A stretch of 12,971 bases of DNA, taken from Pelagophyceae sp. CCMP2097 (Eukaryota; Sar; Pelagophyceae). Position 1 is the first letter of the stretch; each line of letters starts with the position of its first letter. Under the pieces are notes generated by a model. That model saw only the letters and a list, made by a program, of their open reading frames with translations. It was not told the DNA's origin and ran no database searches. Shown here piece after piece: positions 6,931 through 12,971 of the stretch. The position numbers and the translations under genes were made by a program. Location: contig MU657492.1 in assembly GCA_026770575.1 (NCBI GenBank), forward strand, positions 3,113 to 16,083, read 5' to 3'.

Positions 6931-6965
6931 GCTCGAGAAACGCTCGAGAGACGCTCGAGAGACAC
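6931..6965 (+). repeat. Tandem GCTCGAGA-type units
   Basis: GCTCGAGA recurs three times at 10-11-bp spacing (from 6931, 6942 and 6953), separated by AAC or GAC. Each unit holds a palindromic CTCGAG. It is a short tandem repeat about 75 bp outside the right end of the transposon. Confidence 0.7.
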
Positions 6966-7154
6966 CGAACCCGCCCATCTAGAGGACGTGCTCGTCGTCT
7001 CTACGCCCCGCCTAGATGCGCTTACTCGGCGCGCGGCGTCCCTTGCCCTTGGAAACGTTCGATCTCTGTGGCTACTTGTCTGCCTCTGCTCGTCCGCGCC
7101 CTGCTCATCCACGACGCGCGTCGCGTAAACATTAGAGGTCTTCAGCAAAATCCC

Positions 7155-7299
7155 AAGTCGTACATACCTTGCACTTGAAACCCGTAAATGACAAATGCAG
7201 TGTATGTAATTGTGAAACTCTATATCCTCGTGATCGTTCAACGGGCCTTGCACTTGCATGTACGACTTTGGCGGGACCGACCAAATATCAAAGTCGTAC
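7155..7299. repeat. Cluster of AAGTCGTAC inverted repeats forming a hairpin
   Basis: GTACGACTTTG (7260-7270) and CAAAGTCGTAC (7289-7299) form a perfect 11-bp stem with an 18-nt loop. A third copy, AAGTCGTACAT (7155-7165), is an 11-bp inverted partner of 7258-7268. CCTTGCACTTG occurs in direct orientation next to two of the copies (7167-7177 and 7246-7256). The arrangement suggests remnants of a small palindromic element or a structured site. Confidence 0.65.
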
Positions 7300-7917
7300 C
7301 TGGGTACGGGTTTGGTTTTCGGACAGTGCGCGGGTCCCTCCGAGGCTGACAAGACGCAGGCTCGATCGGCGCGGTCCGGGTACCTCAACCCCAGAAGGAG
7401 CCGCTTCGAGAGCTCCTCCGTCCGCCGGTACCAAAAGGCGCAGGGCCCGAAGAAAAGACCGCGCGACACGGCGGCTGCTCGACCTCCGCCACGCGACCCA
7501 CAGCCCACAGTCGGCGCTGTCGCGAGTTTCTGAATCGCTCATACGGTGGCACCCATGTGTTTTGAGCAGCAGAGCGGGGCGAGCGTTCGCGCGACTACGA
7601 CCGCCCGCGTGCGCAAGCGCGAGCGGCGGTCGCGGACGCCGCCGCCGCGGCCCTTCTCGTGCGACCGGTCGCGGCGGCTGCGGTTGCGGTCGCGCGAGTC
7701 CTCCCGAGTCGGCGGCGCGGCTTGTCGCGGTCACCGCCACCGCGGTCACCGCTGCGGTCGCTGCCGCGGTCGCCGCCGCCGCTGCGGGCGCCGCCGCCTT
7801 CAACGCGGGCGCGCCCTAGTCGGCAGAGGCGCGCCGCTGGCACCGCCCGCCCGGGCGGCGCTGATCGACGCGTGTAGAACAACTCTGCCTATGGGTCGGG
7901 CCGTACGAGCTTGAAGC

Positions 7918-7930
7918 ATCATGCCATGAT
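7918..7930. repeat. 13-nt palindrome ATCATGCCATGAT
   Basis: ATCATG and CATGAT are perfect reverse complements around a single central C. It is a short isolated palindrome in sequence without a gene, listed for completeness only. Confidence 0.4.
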
Positions 7931-8377
7931 ACGACTGCGCGCTTGTTGGGAACCATTGTGGGCAGGCTCATATTACAGAATCGCCCGACAACTTCGAGCC
8001 TCGGCCCCATACGGGCTTAAACGGGTCCTAGGATACTTGGTCGTACTTTCAGTTACATGTTTGCGGTGGGCCGCCCGGCACCGGCAGGGTCTGCAAATCG
8101 AGCTTGCAAAGACTAAATATTGAATGCAAATACCAAATTTTTAAGCAAATACAGGGTTCAAAAAGCGGAACTTACTTCCTCATTTAGTGCACGCGCCGGC
8201 GCCTATACCTTCCGGGGACCGGCGTGCGCGCTGAAGATCGCTGCATCTTTCGCTTCAGCAGTTGGGCAACAACTGCCGGAGCGGTCGTCGGTGCTAATTT
8301 GAATTGGAAGGGTGTGCCAAGCTGCCCCCGTGACTGTTGAACTGCTGAAGCCAGAGGTGGGCCCCGGTTCCAAGTCC

Positions 8378-8387
8378 CTATATATAG
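8378..8387. promoter_or_regulatory. TATA-like site CTATATATAG
   Basis: A palindromic TATA-box-like sequence in otherwise GC-rich DNA, about 40 bp before the open frame that begins at 8416. Spacing and sequence fit a core promoter for the following plus-strand ORF. That is inference only; many such algae do not rely on TATA boxes. Confidence 0.35.
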
Positions 8388-8427
8388 GTCCCGTGTGAAT
8401 ACCGCGCGCTTTTAAGCGCTGGAGTCG

Positions 8428-8838
8428 GTGGAGGATCCGTCGACGGTCCCTCGACGGCGCGCCGAGCCACCGAAAGACAGGTACGGGCAAGACCGTCAGC
8501 TTCGAGACTACGCGTACGAGGTCGTGGCCGACGTGCTCGAGTCGGTCGACGCCGATGAATTCGAAGGAAACATCGTTTATTGGGGCGACGGTCGCCTCAA
8601 GTTCGTGGTCGAGCGCTTGATTTCCGACGACGACGCGAATGCGCGGCGGTTCGTCAACGAAGCTAGCATGGTGTTGTTCAACGACATGGTGAAATGCGCG
8701 GTTTCGTCGCGCATCTCGCTCATGATGAAATGTGCTGGCACCGTCTCCTACAATCCCTCTTCTGGTGGTAGAGCGCGCGCCTGGTGCTTTAACTCGCATC
8801 GCGCCAACGCCGAGGCCGAGGCCGCCGTGCCGGCGTGA
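8428..8838 (+). CDS. Unrecognised ORF, probably the first part of a longer gene
   Basis: The frame is open from 8416 (after a TAA at 8413-8415) to the TGA at 8836-8838. It has no ATG at its beginning; 8428 is a GTG, and the start is unknown. Residues 15-110 look like a folded protein: Y-A-Y-E-V-V-A-D-V-L-E-S-V-D-A-D-E-F, then N-I-V-Y-W-G-D-G-R-L-K-F-V-V-E-R, then F-N-D-M-V-K. Hydrophobic and charged residues alternate as expected for helices and strands. After about 8745 the translation becomes Ser/Gly/Arg- and Ala-rich and is probably no longer coding, so an exon end or a frameshift near there is likely. No family recognised. A coding-like frame resumes downstream (8884-9213), and the two may belong to one gene. 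Confidence 0.45.
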   Translation: MEDPSTVPRRRAEPPKDRYGQDRQLRDYAYEVVADVLESVDADEFEGNIVYWGDGRLKFVVERLISDDDANARRFVNEASMVLFNDMVKCAVSSRISLMMKCAGTVSYNPSSGGRARAWCFNSHRANAEAEAAVPA

Positions 8839-8883
8839 CGGTTGGGGTCGGCGCGACGACGCCCGGTGGTTTCCTGCGGCTGA

Positions 8884-9213
8884 GGCGTTTCTCACCGACG
8901 CGAATGCGTCCACTGGACGCGGCCGGATGCTCTGTCTTGCACGCAAATTGCGGACGAGCTCGGCGAGGGTTACGCTTTACGGGCGGCGCCTGCGACGCCA
9001 CCCACGGCGGCCGGGAAGCGCATCCAAAGCGAGATGAACGAGGGCGTCCCAGGCGCTTATCGCTACACACCTTTCGAAAAGCGCCATGACGTTCGCGCTC
9101 CTCGACAGCGCCAGGCGCAGAGTGACGACGCTGGGACAGAGGAGCACTCGGCCGACGAGGGCGCCTCAGACGCTCCGGACTTCATTGCTGATCAGCCGAA
9201 GCGTCGCCGTTGA
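8884..9213 (+). CDS. Coding-like exon or gene end with basic nuclear-localisation-like tail
   Basis: This frame is open from just after a TGA at 8881-8883 to a TGA at 9211-9213. It has no early ATG; the first in-frame ATG is near 9031. From about 8926 it reads like real protein: A-L-S-C-T-Q-I-A-D-E-L-G-E-G-Y-A-L-R, a Pro/Thr linker, then Q-S-E-M-N-E-G-V-P-G-A-Y-R-Y-T-P-F-E-K-R. It ends in an acidic stretch followed by Q-P-K-R-R-R at the C-terminus, which looks like a monopartite nuclear localisation signal. Just upstream, the coding-like sequence (F-P-A-A-E-A-F-L-T-D-A-N-A-S-T, about 8870-8915) is in the next frame. So there is a splice junction, a frameshift or a sequencing error near 8915-8930. 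It is probably the 3' part of the gene that begins near 8416. Confidence 0.45.
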   Translation, partial: GVSHRRECVHWTRPDALSCTQIADELGEGYALRAAPATPPTAAGKRIQSEMNEGVPGAYRYTPFEKRHDVRAPRQRQAQSDDAGTEEHSADEGASDAPDFIADQPKRRR

Positions 9214-9244
9214 GTCTTGAAGCGCGAGCTGGAAGGATGCGTTT

Positions 9245-9665
9245 GCCCATTGTTTTCCGCCTGCGCAGGCTCGAGAGGAGCGACGCGGTCGAACGGCGCG
9301 CCGTGCGCGCTCTGTTCGACGACGGTGCTGCGGAGATGCACGACGGTGCTGCGGACGAGTCCGACGGCGGCGACGCAGCGGCCATGGGCGGGCCTTCGGA
9401 CGATCCGCGCGACGACGGTGCTACAGAGCAGCAATATCCGTGCGTTTTGAGGAATATGCAATGCCTTTGTTCCGAACGCCCGGCTCGGAAGCCTCCCGTT
9501 GCCCAATGTTTCCTGCATGCACAGGCCTCGAGGGCGCAGCGGCCATGGGCGGGCCTGCGGACGATCCGCGCGACGACGGTGCTACGGAGCAGCAACGGCC
9601 GTGCGTTTTGAGGAATATGCAATGCCTTTGTTCCGAACGCCCGGCTCGGAAGCCTCCCGTTGCCC
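9245..9665 (+). repeat. Tandem duplication with 161-bp period
   Basis: The 130 bp at 9375-9504 recur at 9536-9665 with only about five differences (for example CAATATCCG against CAACGGCCG). The intervening 31 bp (9505-9535) resemble 9249-9280 (CCATTGTTTTCCGCCTGCGC), so the unit is about 161 bp. An older, diverged partial copy lies upstream, separated by about 95 bp of GACGACGGTGCT-rich sequence; GACGGTGCTGCGGA recurs near 9321 and 9343. The 161-bp period is not a multiple of three, so the copies cannot both be read in one frame. One frame in each copy reads Met-Gly-Gly-Pro…D-D-P-R-D-D-G-A-T-E-Q-Q, suggesting that the ancestor was coding. Confidence 0.85.
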
Positions 9666-10331
9666 TCTCCGCCGCCGGCGATTTACAGCAGCATCGCGGC
9701 GCTGCAGGACGACGCCGACCACGCGCACTATCCGTGGGAGAGCGCGCCGAGCATCACGGTCGACGGCATCGTGCCCGGTGCGTTGGCGTACTACGCCGCG
9801 GCTTTGTCCGATGCTGCTGCTGCCATGGACGTCGAGCGCGCGCCCAACTCCGAACGCAGCTGCAGCTTGGAAGCCGTGCTCGAAAATGGCGATCTCCAGT
9901 CGCTGACACTCGACGTGCGCGCGGCGCTGTACGGCGGCGTACGGTTGCTAGTCGGCGGTGTGCAGGAGGTCCACATCTTCGAGGTCGACCTCCGCAGATT
10001 CACGGCAGTCGTCGACCTGACGACGCAGGAGAAGGCGTCGTTGCTCTGCGGCGACAACGCTGACGAGGTGTACTCCCGCTGCGAGGTCCGAGTCTGGCCA
10101 GAGCAATGCGCCGCCGCAAAGACGGAGCGGCGCTGGCAGCTGCGCGGCATGTCGTCGTCGAGGCACCTCAACACCCTGCGCGACGTCAAGGGCGCTGACC
10201 GATCCCCCCAGGTCACTGGGCCCGTTTTTGTCTTCGGCACGTTCTCCTTGTGGGCCCAAAACTTCGACGCCGTTTACCGCACCAAACAAAAAGCCGACTT
10301 GATGATGTCTGCTCTCTTATTGCGAGTGTAA
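9660..10331 (+). CDS. Unrecognised protein, possible WWE-like segment
   Basis: The frame is open from 9612 to a TAA at 10329-10331. The first in-frame ATG is at 9825 (M-D-V-E-R-A-P), giving a 168-residue protein; an upstream exon is also possible. The frame starts inside the second copy of the 161-bp duplication, so the true 5' end is uncertain. Between about 9860 and 10070 the translation reads S-L-E-A-V-L-E-N-G-D-L…H-I-F-E-V-D-L-R-R-F-T-A…L-T-T-Q-E-K. The spacing and the F-E-V-D-L strand recall the second half of WWE domains, but the signature tryptophans are not evident, so this is only a suggestion. The C-terminal about 50 residues after 10190 differ in character and may be read-through of an intron. 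No neighbour helps with its role. Confidence 0.45.
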   Translation: MPSPPPAIYSSIAALQDDADHAHYPWESAPSITVDGIVPGALAYYAAALSDAAAAMDVERAPNSERSCSLEAVLENGDLQSLTLDVRAALYGGVRLLVGGVQEVHIFEVDLRRFTAVVDLTTQEKASLLCGDNADEVYSRCEVRVWPEQCAAAKTERRWQLRGMSSSRHLNTLRDVKGADRSPQVTGPVFVFGTFSLWAQNFDAVYRTKQKADLMMSALLLRV

Positions 10332-10696
10332 TGGTATTGCTTGCTTATAATCCATTCTGGGTGGGGCTGCCCCAAAAGGTTGTTTTCCTGTAAAGCCAGA
10401 GACGCGCCCAGACGGTCGCACGTGGGCAGTGAGGACCACAGAGGATGTCCGAAGCATATATCGAGATAATTTAAACTTTGAGAAGGCTCGTTTGGTGAAA
10501 TAGATCGCGTCAAATTTTAAATGTCAGAGCGACTTTTGTACAAAATTTAAGAGCAGGGTGGATCTTAAGCAAGCAAGAGCCACCATTCTCTCGACAAATC
10601 CAAAGATAGGAGCTTACAGACCCTGACGGTGCGGGGTAGTGCGAGTTGGAGCCTCTTGGAGTGCGCGGCTCGCCGGGGATTGCGCGGCTTTGGACG
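10332..10696. other. Intergenic region between convergent genes
   Basis: This AT-richer stretch lies between the 3' end of the plus-strand ORF ending at 10331 and the 3' end of the minus-strand EF-hand gene ending at 10697. It contains a GGGGCTGCCCC palindrome near 10362 and several ATTTTAA/TTTAAA runs (10470-10550). No RNA gene or coding frame is supported. Confidence 0.5.
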
Positions 10697-12198
10697 TTAG
10701 GGGGTCTCCCTGGCGTCGTCGTCGAGGAGTAGGCGGCCGGTACCCGTTTCGAGGCGGGAGTGGAGTGCGGCGAAGTTGTCGGCGTCCTGGCCCGCCTGGC
10801 GCATGCGCTGCGCGCGCCGCGGGAAGAGCTGCGTGTGGATGGCCATCAACTCGCCGCGCGGCGTCGCCGCCTCGTCGGGGCACCGCCGCCGGAACGCCGC
10901 GCGCGCTCTGGCCCACGCGTCGTGGCCGAGCGCGGCGCGCGAAAAGGAAAAGGGCAGCGCCTTGATGGTGTGCCAGAGGCGCGGCTGCTGCTTCATCAGG
11001 CCAGCGAATTCTGGGAACTGGATGTGGCGCTGGCGAGGCACGAACGCGGCGAGTAGCACGTCGCGCTCGCCGCGCACGAGGCCGGCGTCCTTGGCGCCGT
11101 GGAGCCGCACGGCCTCGTCGTAGGTAAGGTCGCCCGAGCCGTCGACGTCGACGAGGTCGAAGCAGAGGCGGAGGAGCTCGTCGTCGGTGAGCGTGCAGCA
11201 GATACACGCCGCGAGGACGAATTCGTCAAACTCCAGCGAGCCGTCGCAGTCCAAGTCCGCCCACTTGAAGACGACTTGGTCGACGAGGACACGGAAAAAG
11301 GCCGTGTCCTCGCACCGCAGCAGAGCGAAAAAGGCCCCCGCGGTCATGGGCGCGTGCCGCGCGTACAGCCGGTGCAGCGACCCGAGCTGCGGCGCCGTCA
11401 CCTCGAGGAGGCGGCAGGCCACGGGCGCGATGCCCGCGCGCAGCACCTCCGGCGCCGCGCGGCCGCAGCGCAGCAGCGACGCCACGCCGCCGGGGTCGAA
11501 CTCAATCGCCGCCGCGCGCGCGTCCAGCTGCGCCGAAGCGTACTTGCCGCACGTCGCCGGCGCCGCGGCGCCCGCCGACGGTGACACCTACGGTGCGCCT
11601 CAGCACCGCGGCTGCGTGCTTCCAGCGTCATTGAGGAGGGGCGCACCTTGTTGCCCAACGGCCTTTGGGCCTTGGCCCTGGGCTTGGCGATGCCGGCAGC
11701 GGGCGCCGGTGCGTCGGCGGCGGCGTTGATGTGCCTCGTGAAGAGCTCGCCGCCTCGCGCCCACTCGGCGTCCGTCGAAAGGCCCTTGGCCCGATCCGAA
11801 CCGGCGCCGCGCGCGCGCTTGGACCCAGCGTCGCGGGCGGAGCCGGCGCCCCGGGCAGAGCCGCCGACGCGGGCGGAGCCGGTGTCGATGTTGGCTTCGC
11901 TCTTGCGCCTGGGCCCGCCGCTGGCGGAGCCGGTGTCGATGTTGGCTTCGCTCTTGCGCCTGGGCCCGCCGCTGGCGGAGCCGCGGCGCGCGCGGGGGGC
12001 GTTCTCCTTGTCCGCGGAGGGGCGGCGGAACTTGTGCGCGGCGTCGCCGGGCGCGGAGGCGCGGCTCGCGCGGGCCGCGGCGTCGCCGGGCGCGGCGGCC
12101 GCGCGCTCCGCCGCGCGATTTCGCCGATACTTTTCGTCGACGGTTTGCCGGCCTCCGACGCCGCCGCCCGGGAGCCGCCGCGAGAGCTGGCGCAGCAT
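10697..12198 (-). CDS. EF-hand calcium-binding protein, two exons
   Basis: Exon 1 (12198-11647, 184 codons from ATG) and exon 2 (11587-10697, TAA at the end) join through a 59-bp GT-AG intron, phase 0, giving about 480 residues. Residues 1-184 are basic, Ala/Gly/Ser/Arg-rich and disordered. They hold an exact 17-residue tandem repeat (R-R-K-S-E-A-N-I-D-T core) and a D-K-E-N motif at about 63-66, which could be a KEN-type degron. Exon 2 carries two canonical EF-hand loops, D-L-D-C-D-G-S-L-E-F-D-E (11222-11257) and D-V-D-G-S-G-D-L-T-Y-D-E (11114-11149). A degenerate third hand (I-Q-F-P-E-F) follows, and a tail with P-x-L…F-S…L-G-x-D-A-W as in many stramenopile EF-hand proteins. Role: calcium sensing, partner unknown. 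No signal peptide or membrane span. The fold is confident; the exon structure is inferred from frame and splice sites. Confidence 0.8.
11588..11646 (-). other. Predicted 59-bp spliceosomal intron (phase 0)
   Basis: On the minus strand the basic exon-1 frame reaches AAG|GTGCGC at 11647/11646, and the EF-hand frame is entered after ACCGTAG at 11588. Removing 59 bp (not a multiple of three) joins two frames that are otherwise offset, at a codon boundary on both sides. The last base of the donor exon and the GTG after the acceptor fit consensus reasonably. The EF-hand frame has no ATG of its own near its beginning; 11587 is a GTG, which independently argues for an upstream exon. Confidence 0.65.
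11879..11980 (-). repeat. Exact 51-bp tandem duplication inside exon 1 of the EF-hand gene
   Basis: The bases 11879-11929 and 11930-11980 are identical. The unit is 17 codons, so the frame is kept and a 17-residue basic/serine segment is doubled. Absolute identity, including third positions, points to a recent event. Confidence 0.9.
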
Positions 12199-12201
12199 CC
12201 C

Positions 12202-12238
12202 CGGGGATCCTCGGCGCGGCTATACCCGAGGATCCCCG
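12202..12238. repeat. 13-bp perfect hairpin upstream of the EF-hand gene
   Basis: CGGGGATCCTCGG (12202-12214) pairs with CCGAGGATCCCCG (12226-12238) across an 11-nt loop containing GGCTATAC. It starts 4 bp upstream of the EF-hand start codon, so in the mRNA it would sit right next to the initiation site, or at the promoter in DNA. A strong stem there could affect translation; that is inference. Confidence 0.65.
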
Positions 12239-12442
12239 TGGCGAAACGCTGCTATACCCGAACGTGCAGACGACGCGCAGTCAGACGCGACGCCGGCGTC
12301 GTACAATTGTATCAGAATCGTGAATAGAGAGCTTCAGCTCAAAGTGATTCAGGCCCCGAAGGGGACTGCACCGTTTGATCAACGTCAGTTTACGGTCAGG
12401 GCCCTTCGGGTCCTTTGATTGAAGGATTACTTGGGGCAATTA

Positions 12443-12487
12443 TGTCTGTCTGTCTGTTTGTCTGTTTGTCCGTCTGTTTGTCCGTCG
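12443..12487 (+). repeat. Tetranucleotide microsatellite (TGTC/TGTT)n
   Basis: About eleven four-base units of TGTC with TGTT and CGTC variants in a row. It is a simple sequence repeat in the intergenic region, likely length-variable between strains. Confidence 0.85.
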
Positions 12488-12556
12488 CCGGGTCCATCCG
12501 TGAAGTTCCGTCTACTTTGGGCGGCGCGCGGTCCGTCGGCTCACGGGTGAAAGGAC

Positions 12557-12971
12557 ATGCAGGCGATCCTAGACGACGATCGCGCGCTCGAGGAGGATCC
12601 CTCACTCGCTCGCCGGCGCGAGCGCGACGACGACCCCGGCTTCGAAGAGTCGTAAGGCGACGACGACGATCGCGCGCTCGACGAGGAGCCCTCGCCAGAG
12701 CGCGCGCGGCTGGTCGAGCGCCTGGTGGACTAAAGCCTCGTGGAGCACGCCGTCGACCCGGACGGCAATTGCCAATTTCGCGCGCTGGCCCAACGCCTCT
12801 TCGGCAACCAGGAACTCCACGCCGTCGTCCGCGCCGCCGTCGTCAAGCAACTCCGCGCCGCCTCGGACGCCTATTGCGGCTTTGTGCACGAGGACTACGA
12901 GGCGTACGCGTGCAGGATGGCCCAGGCGCGCGAGTGGGGCGACCACGTCACGCTCCAGGCCGCGGCCGACG
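12557..12971 (+). pseudogene. OTU-type cysteine protease, 5' part, two in-frame TAA stops
   Basis: OTU proteins cleave ubiquitin or ubiquitin-like tags. One frame runs from ATG 12557 to the window edge. It shows an acidic N-terminal region, then E-R-A-R-L-V-E-R-L-V-D, and then the OTU core: V-D-P-D-G-N-C-Q-F-R-A-L-A, with the catalytic Cys codon at 12770-12772. The core continues with helices V-R-A-A-V-V-K-Q-L and the conserved E-W-G-D-H-V-T-L-Q-A-A-A-D. This matches the plant/algal OTU family; the catalytic His lies beyond the window. The frame is broken by TAA at 12653-12655 and 12731-12733. Coding similarity continues in the same frame across both, so this is a young pseudogene, or a gene whose stops lie in unrecognised introns, or an assembly error. 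TAA ends other ORFs here (10329-10331; the EF-hand gene), which argues against TAA being a sense codon. Confidence 0.75.
12572..12680 (+). repeat. In-frame 90-bp-spaced repeat in the OTU N-terminal region
   Basis: GACGACGATCGCGCGCTCG (19 bp) occurs at 12572-12590 and 12662-12680, exactly 90 bp apart. The following bases are also similar (GAGGAGGATCCCTC against GACGAGGAGCCCTC). Both copies read D-D-D-R-A-L-[E/D]-E-[D/E]-P-S in the same frame, so a 30-codon unit appears duplicated. The first TAA falls at the end of the first unit. Confidence 0.75.

Larger units (their letters stand above)
6859..8377. other. Stretch without a supported gene
   Basis: Many frames are open here because of high GC, but none gives a recognisable or globular-looking protein. 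The longest, a 217-codon minus-strand frame ending near 6855, is Arg/Ser-rich and unrecognised. From about 7130 to 7300 and from 7870 to 8210 the base composition is more AT-rich and resembles old non-coding or transposon-derived DNA. From about 7570 to 7815 it is extremely GC-rich and low in complexity, with GCN/GTC-type runs that would code for Ala/Val on one strand and Arg/Gly on another. Local features are listed separately. Confidence 0.5.
12199..12556. other. Divergent intergenic region between EF-hand and OTU genes
   Basis: It should contain the 5' regions of both flanking genes. It holds a 13-bp hairpin (12202-12238), an 11-bp direct repeat GCTATACCCGA (about 12219 and 12251), two copies of CCCGAAGGG in opposite orientation (12355-12363 and 12402-12410), each able to fold on itself, and a GTCT-type microsatellite (12443-12487). 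No TATA box in a convincing position and no gene. Confidence 0.5.

Noticed and set aside
6855..7508. 217-codon minus-strand frame as a gene
   Set aside because: It is unrecognised, with Arg/Ser-rich composition. It crosses into the transposon end and the hairpin cluster, so a chance open frame is likelier.
7570..7815. Ala/Val-rich low-complexity frame as a structural protein
   Set aside because: All frames are open in this very GC-rich run, and no non-repetitive coding part flanks it.
8760..8795. tRNA-like D-arm (CTCTTCTGGTGGTAGAGCGC)
   Set aside because: It resembles a D-stem/loop and box A, but there is no T-arm (GGTTCGANNCC), no matching acceptor stem, and no proper anticodon arm downstream.
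11602..12418. Plus-strand frames opposite exon 1 of the EF-hand gene
   Set aside because: They are out-of-strand readings of a GC-rich exon. The minus strand has the joined EF-hand frame with a matching intron.
12557..12971. Reassigned TAA codon as the reason for the two internal stops
   Set aside because: TAA closes the EF-hand gene (10697-10699 on the minus strand) and the ORF at 10329-10331, so ordinary stop usage is more likely.

Overview
The window looks like nuclear DNA of a GC-rich eukaryotic microbe, probably a unicellular alga. The support is a Ty3/Gypsy-type retrotransposon, a short GT-AG intron that restores a reading frame, EF-hand and OTU-type proteins, and alanine- and arginine-rich GC-rich coding sequence. 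The EF-hand protein has a C-terminal layout I associate with stramenopile EF-hand proteins, but the species cannot be fixed from this sequence.

1-3.55 kb: a decayed Ty3/Gypsy-like element on the plus strand, less GC-rich than the rest. It has a frameshifted gag carrying a CCCH zinc finger, a frameshifted protease-like segment with D-A-N where D-S/T-G is expected, and a pol piece. In pol the reverse transcriptase core is cleanly missing, while RNase H (D, E, D, D) and the integrase HHCC zinc finger remain. The integrase catalytic core is also missing. No LTR is visible. The pol frame runs without a stop into GC-rich sequence of different character (3872-5017). The result is one 934-codon chimeric ORF whose second half is an unrecognised host-like protein.

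5.0-5.8 kb: no gene supported. It holds two hairpins, a 28-bp perfect inverted repeat pair, and three copies of a CCGAGT-AAAA-CCGAGT motif. 5825-6855: a non-autonomous DNA transposon of 1,031 bp with 24-bp perfect terminal inverted repeats, TAA flanking duplications, AT-rich subterminal repeats and a GC-rich core.

6.9-8.4 kb: mostly anonymous. It has tandem CTCGAGA units, an 11-bp-stem hairpin cluster, alanine-coding-like GC-rich low-complexity sequence and a TATA-like site. 8.4-9.2 kb: coding-like sequence that changes frame, either an unrecognised multi-exon gene or a pseudogene, ending in a nuclear-localisation-like tail. 9.2-9.67 kb: a 161-bp-period duplication. 9660-10331: an unrecognised ORF.

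10.7-12.2 kb, minus strand: the best-supported host gene, a two-exon EF-hand protein of about 480 residues with a 59-bp intron. 12.2-12.55 kb is the divergent intergenic region, with a 13-bp hairpin and a GTCT/GTTT microsatellite. 12557-12971: the start of an OTU-type cysteine protease gene, with the DGNC catalytic motif intact but two in-frame TAA codons, running off the window.

No operon-like logic joins these genes. The window reads as a gene-poor, repeat-rich chromosomal interval shaped by a retroelement and a DNA transposon. The most unusual feature is the long retroelement-host chimeric reading frame.
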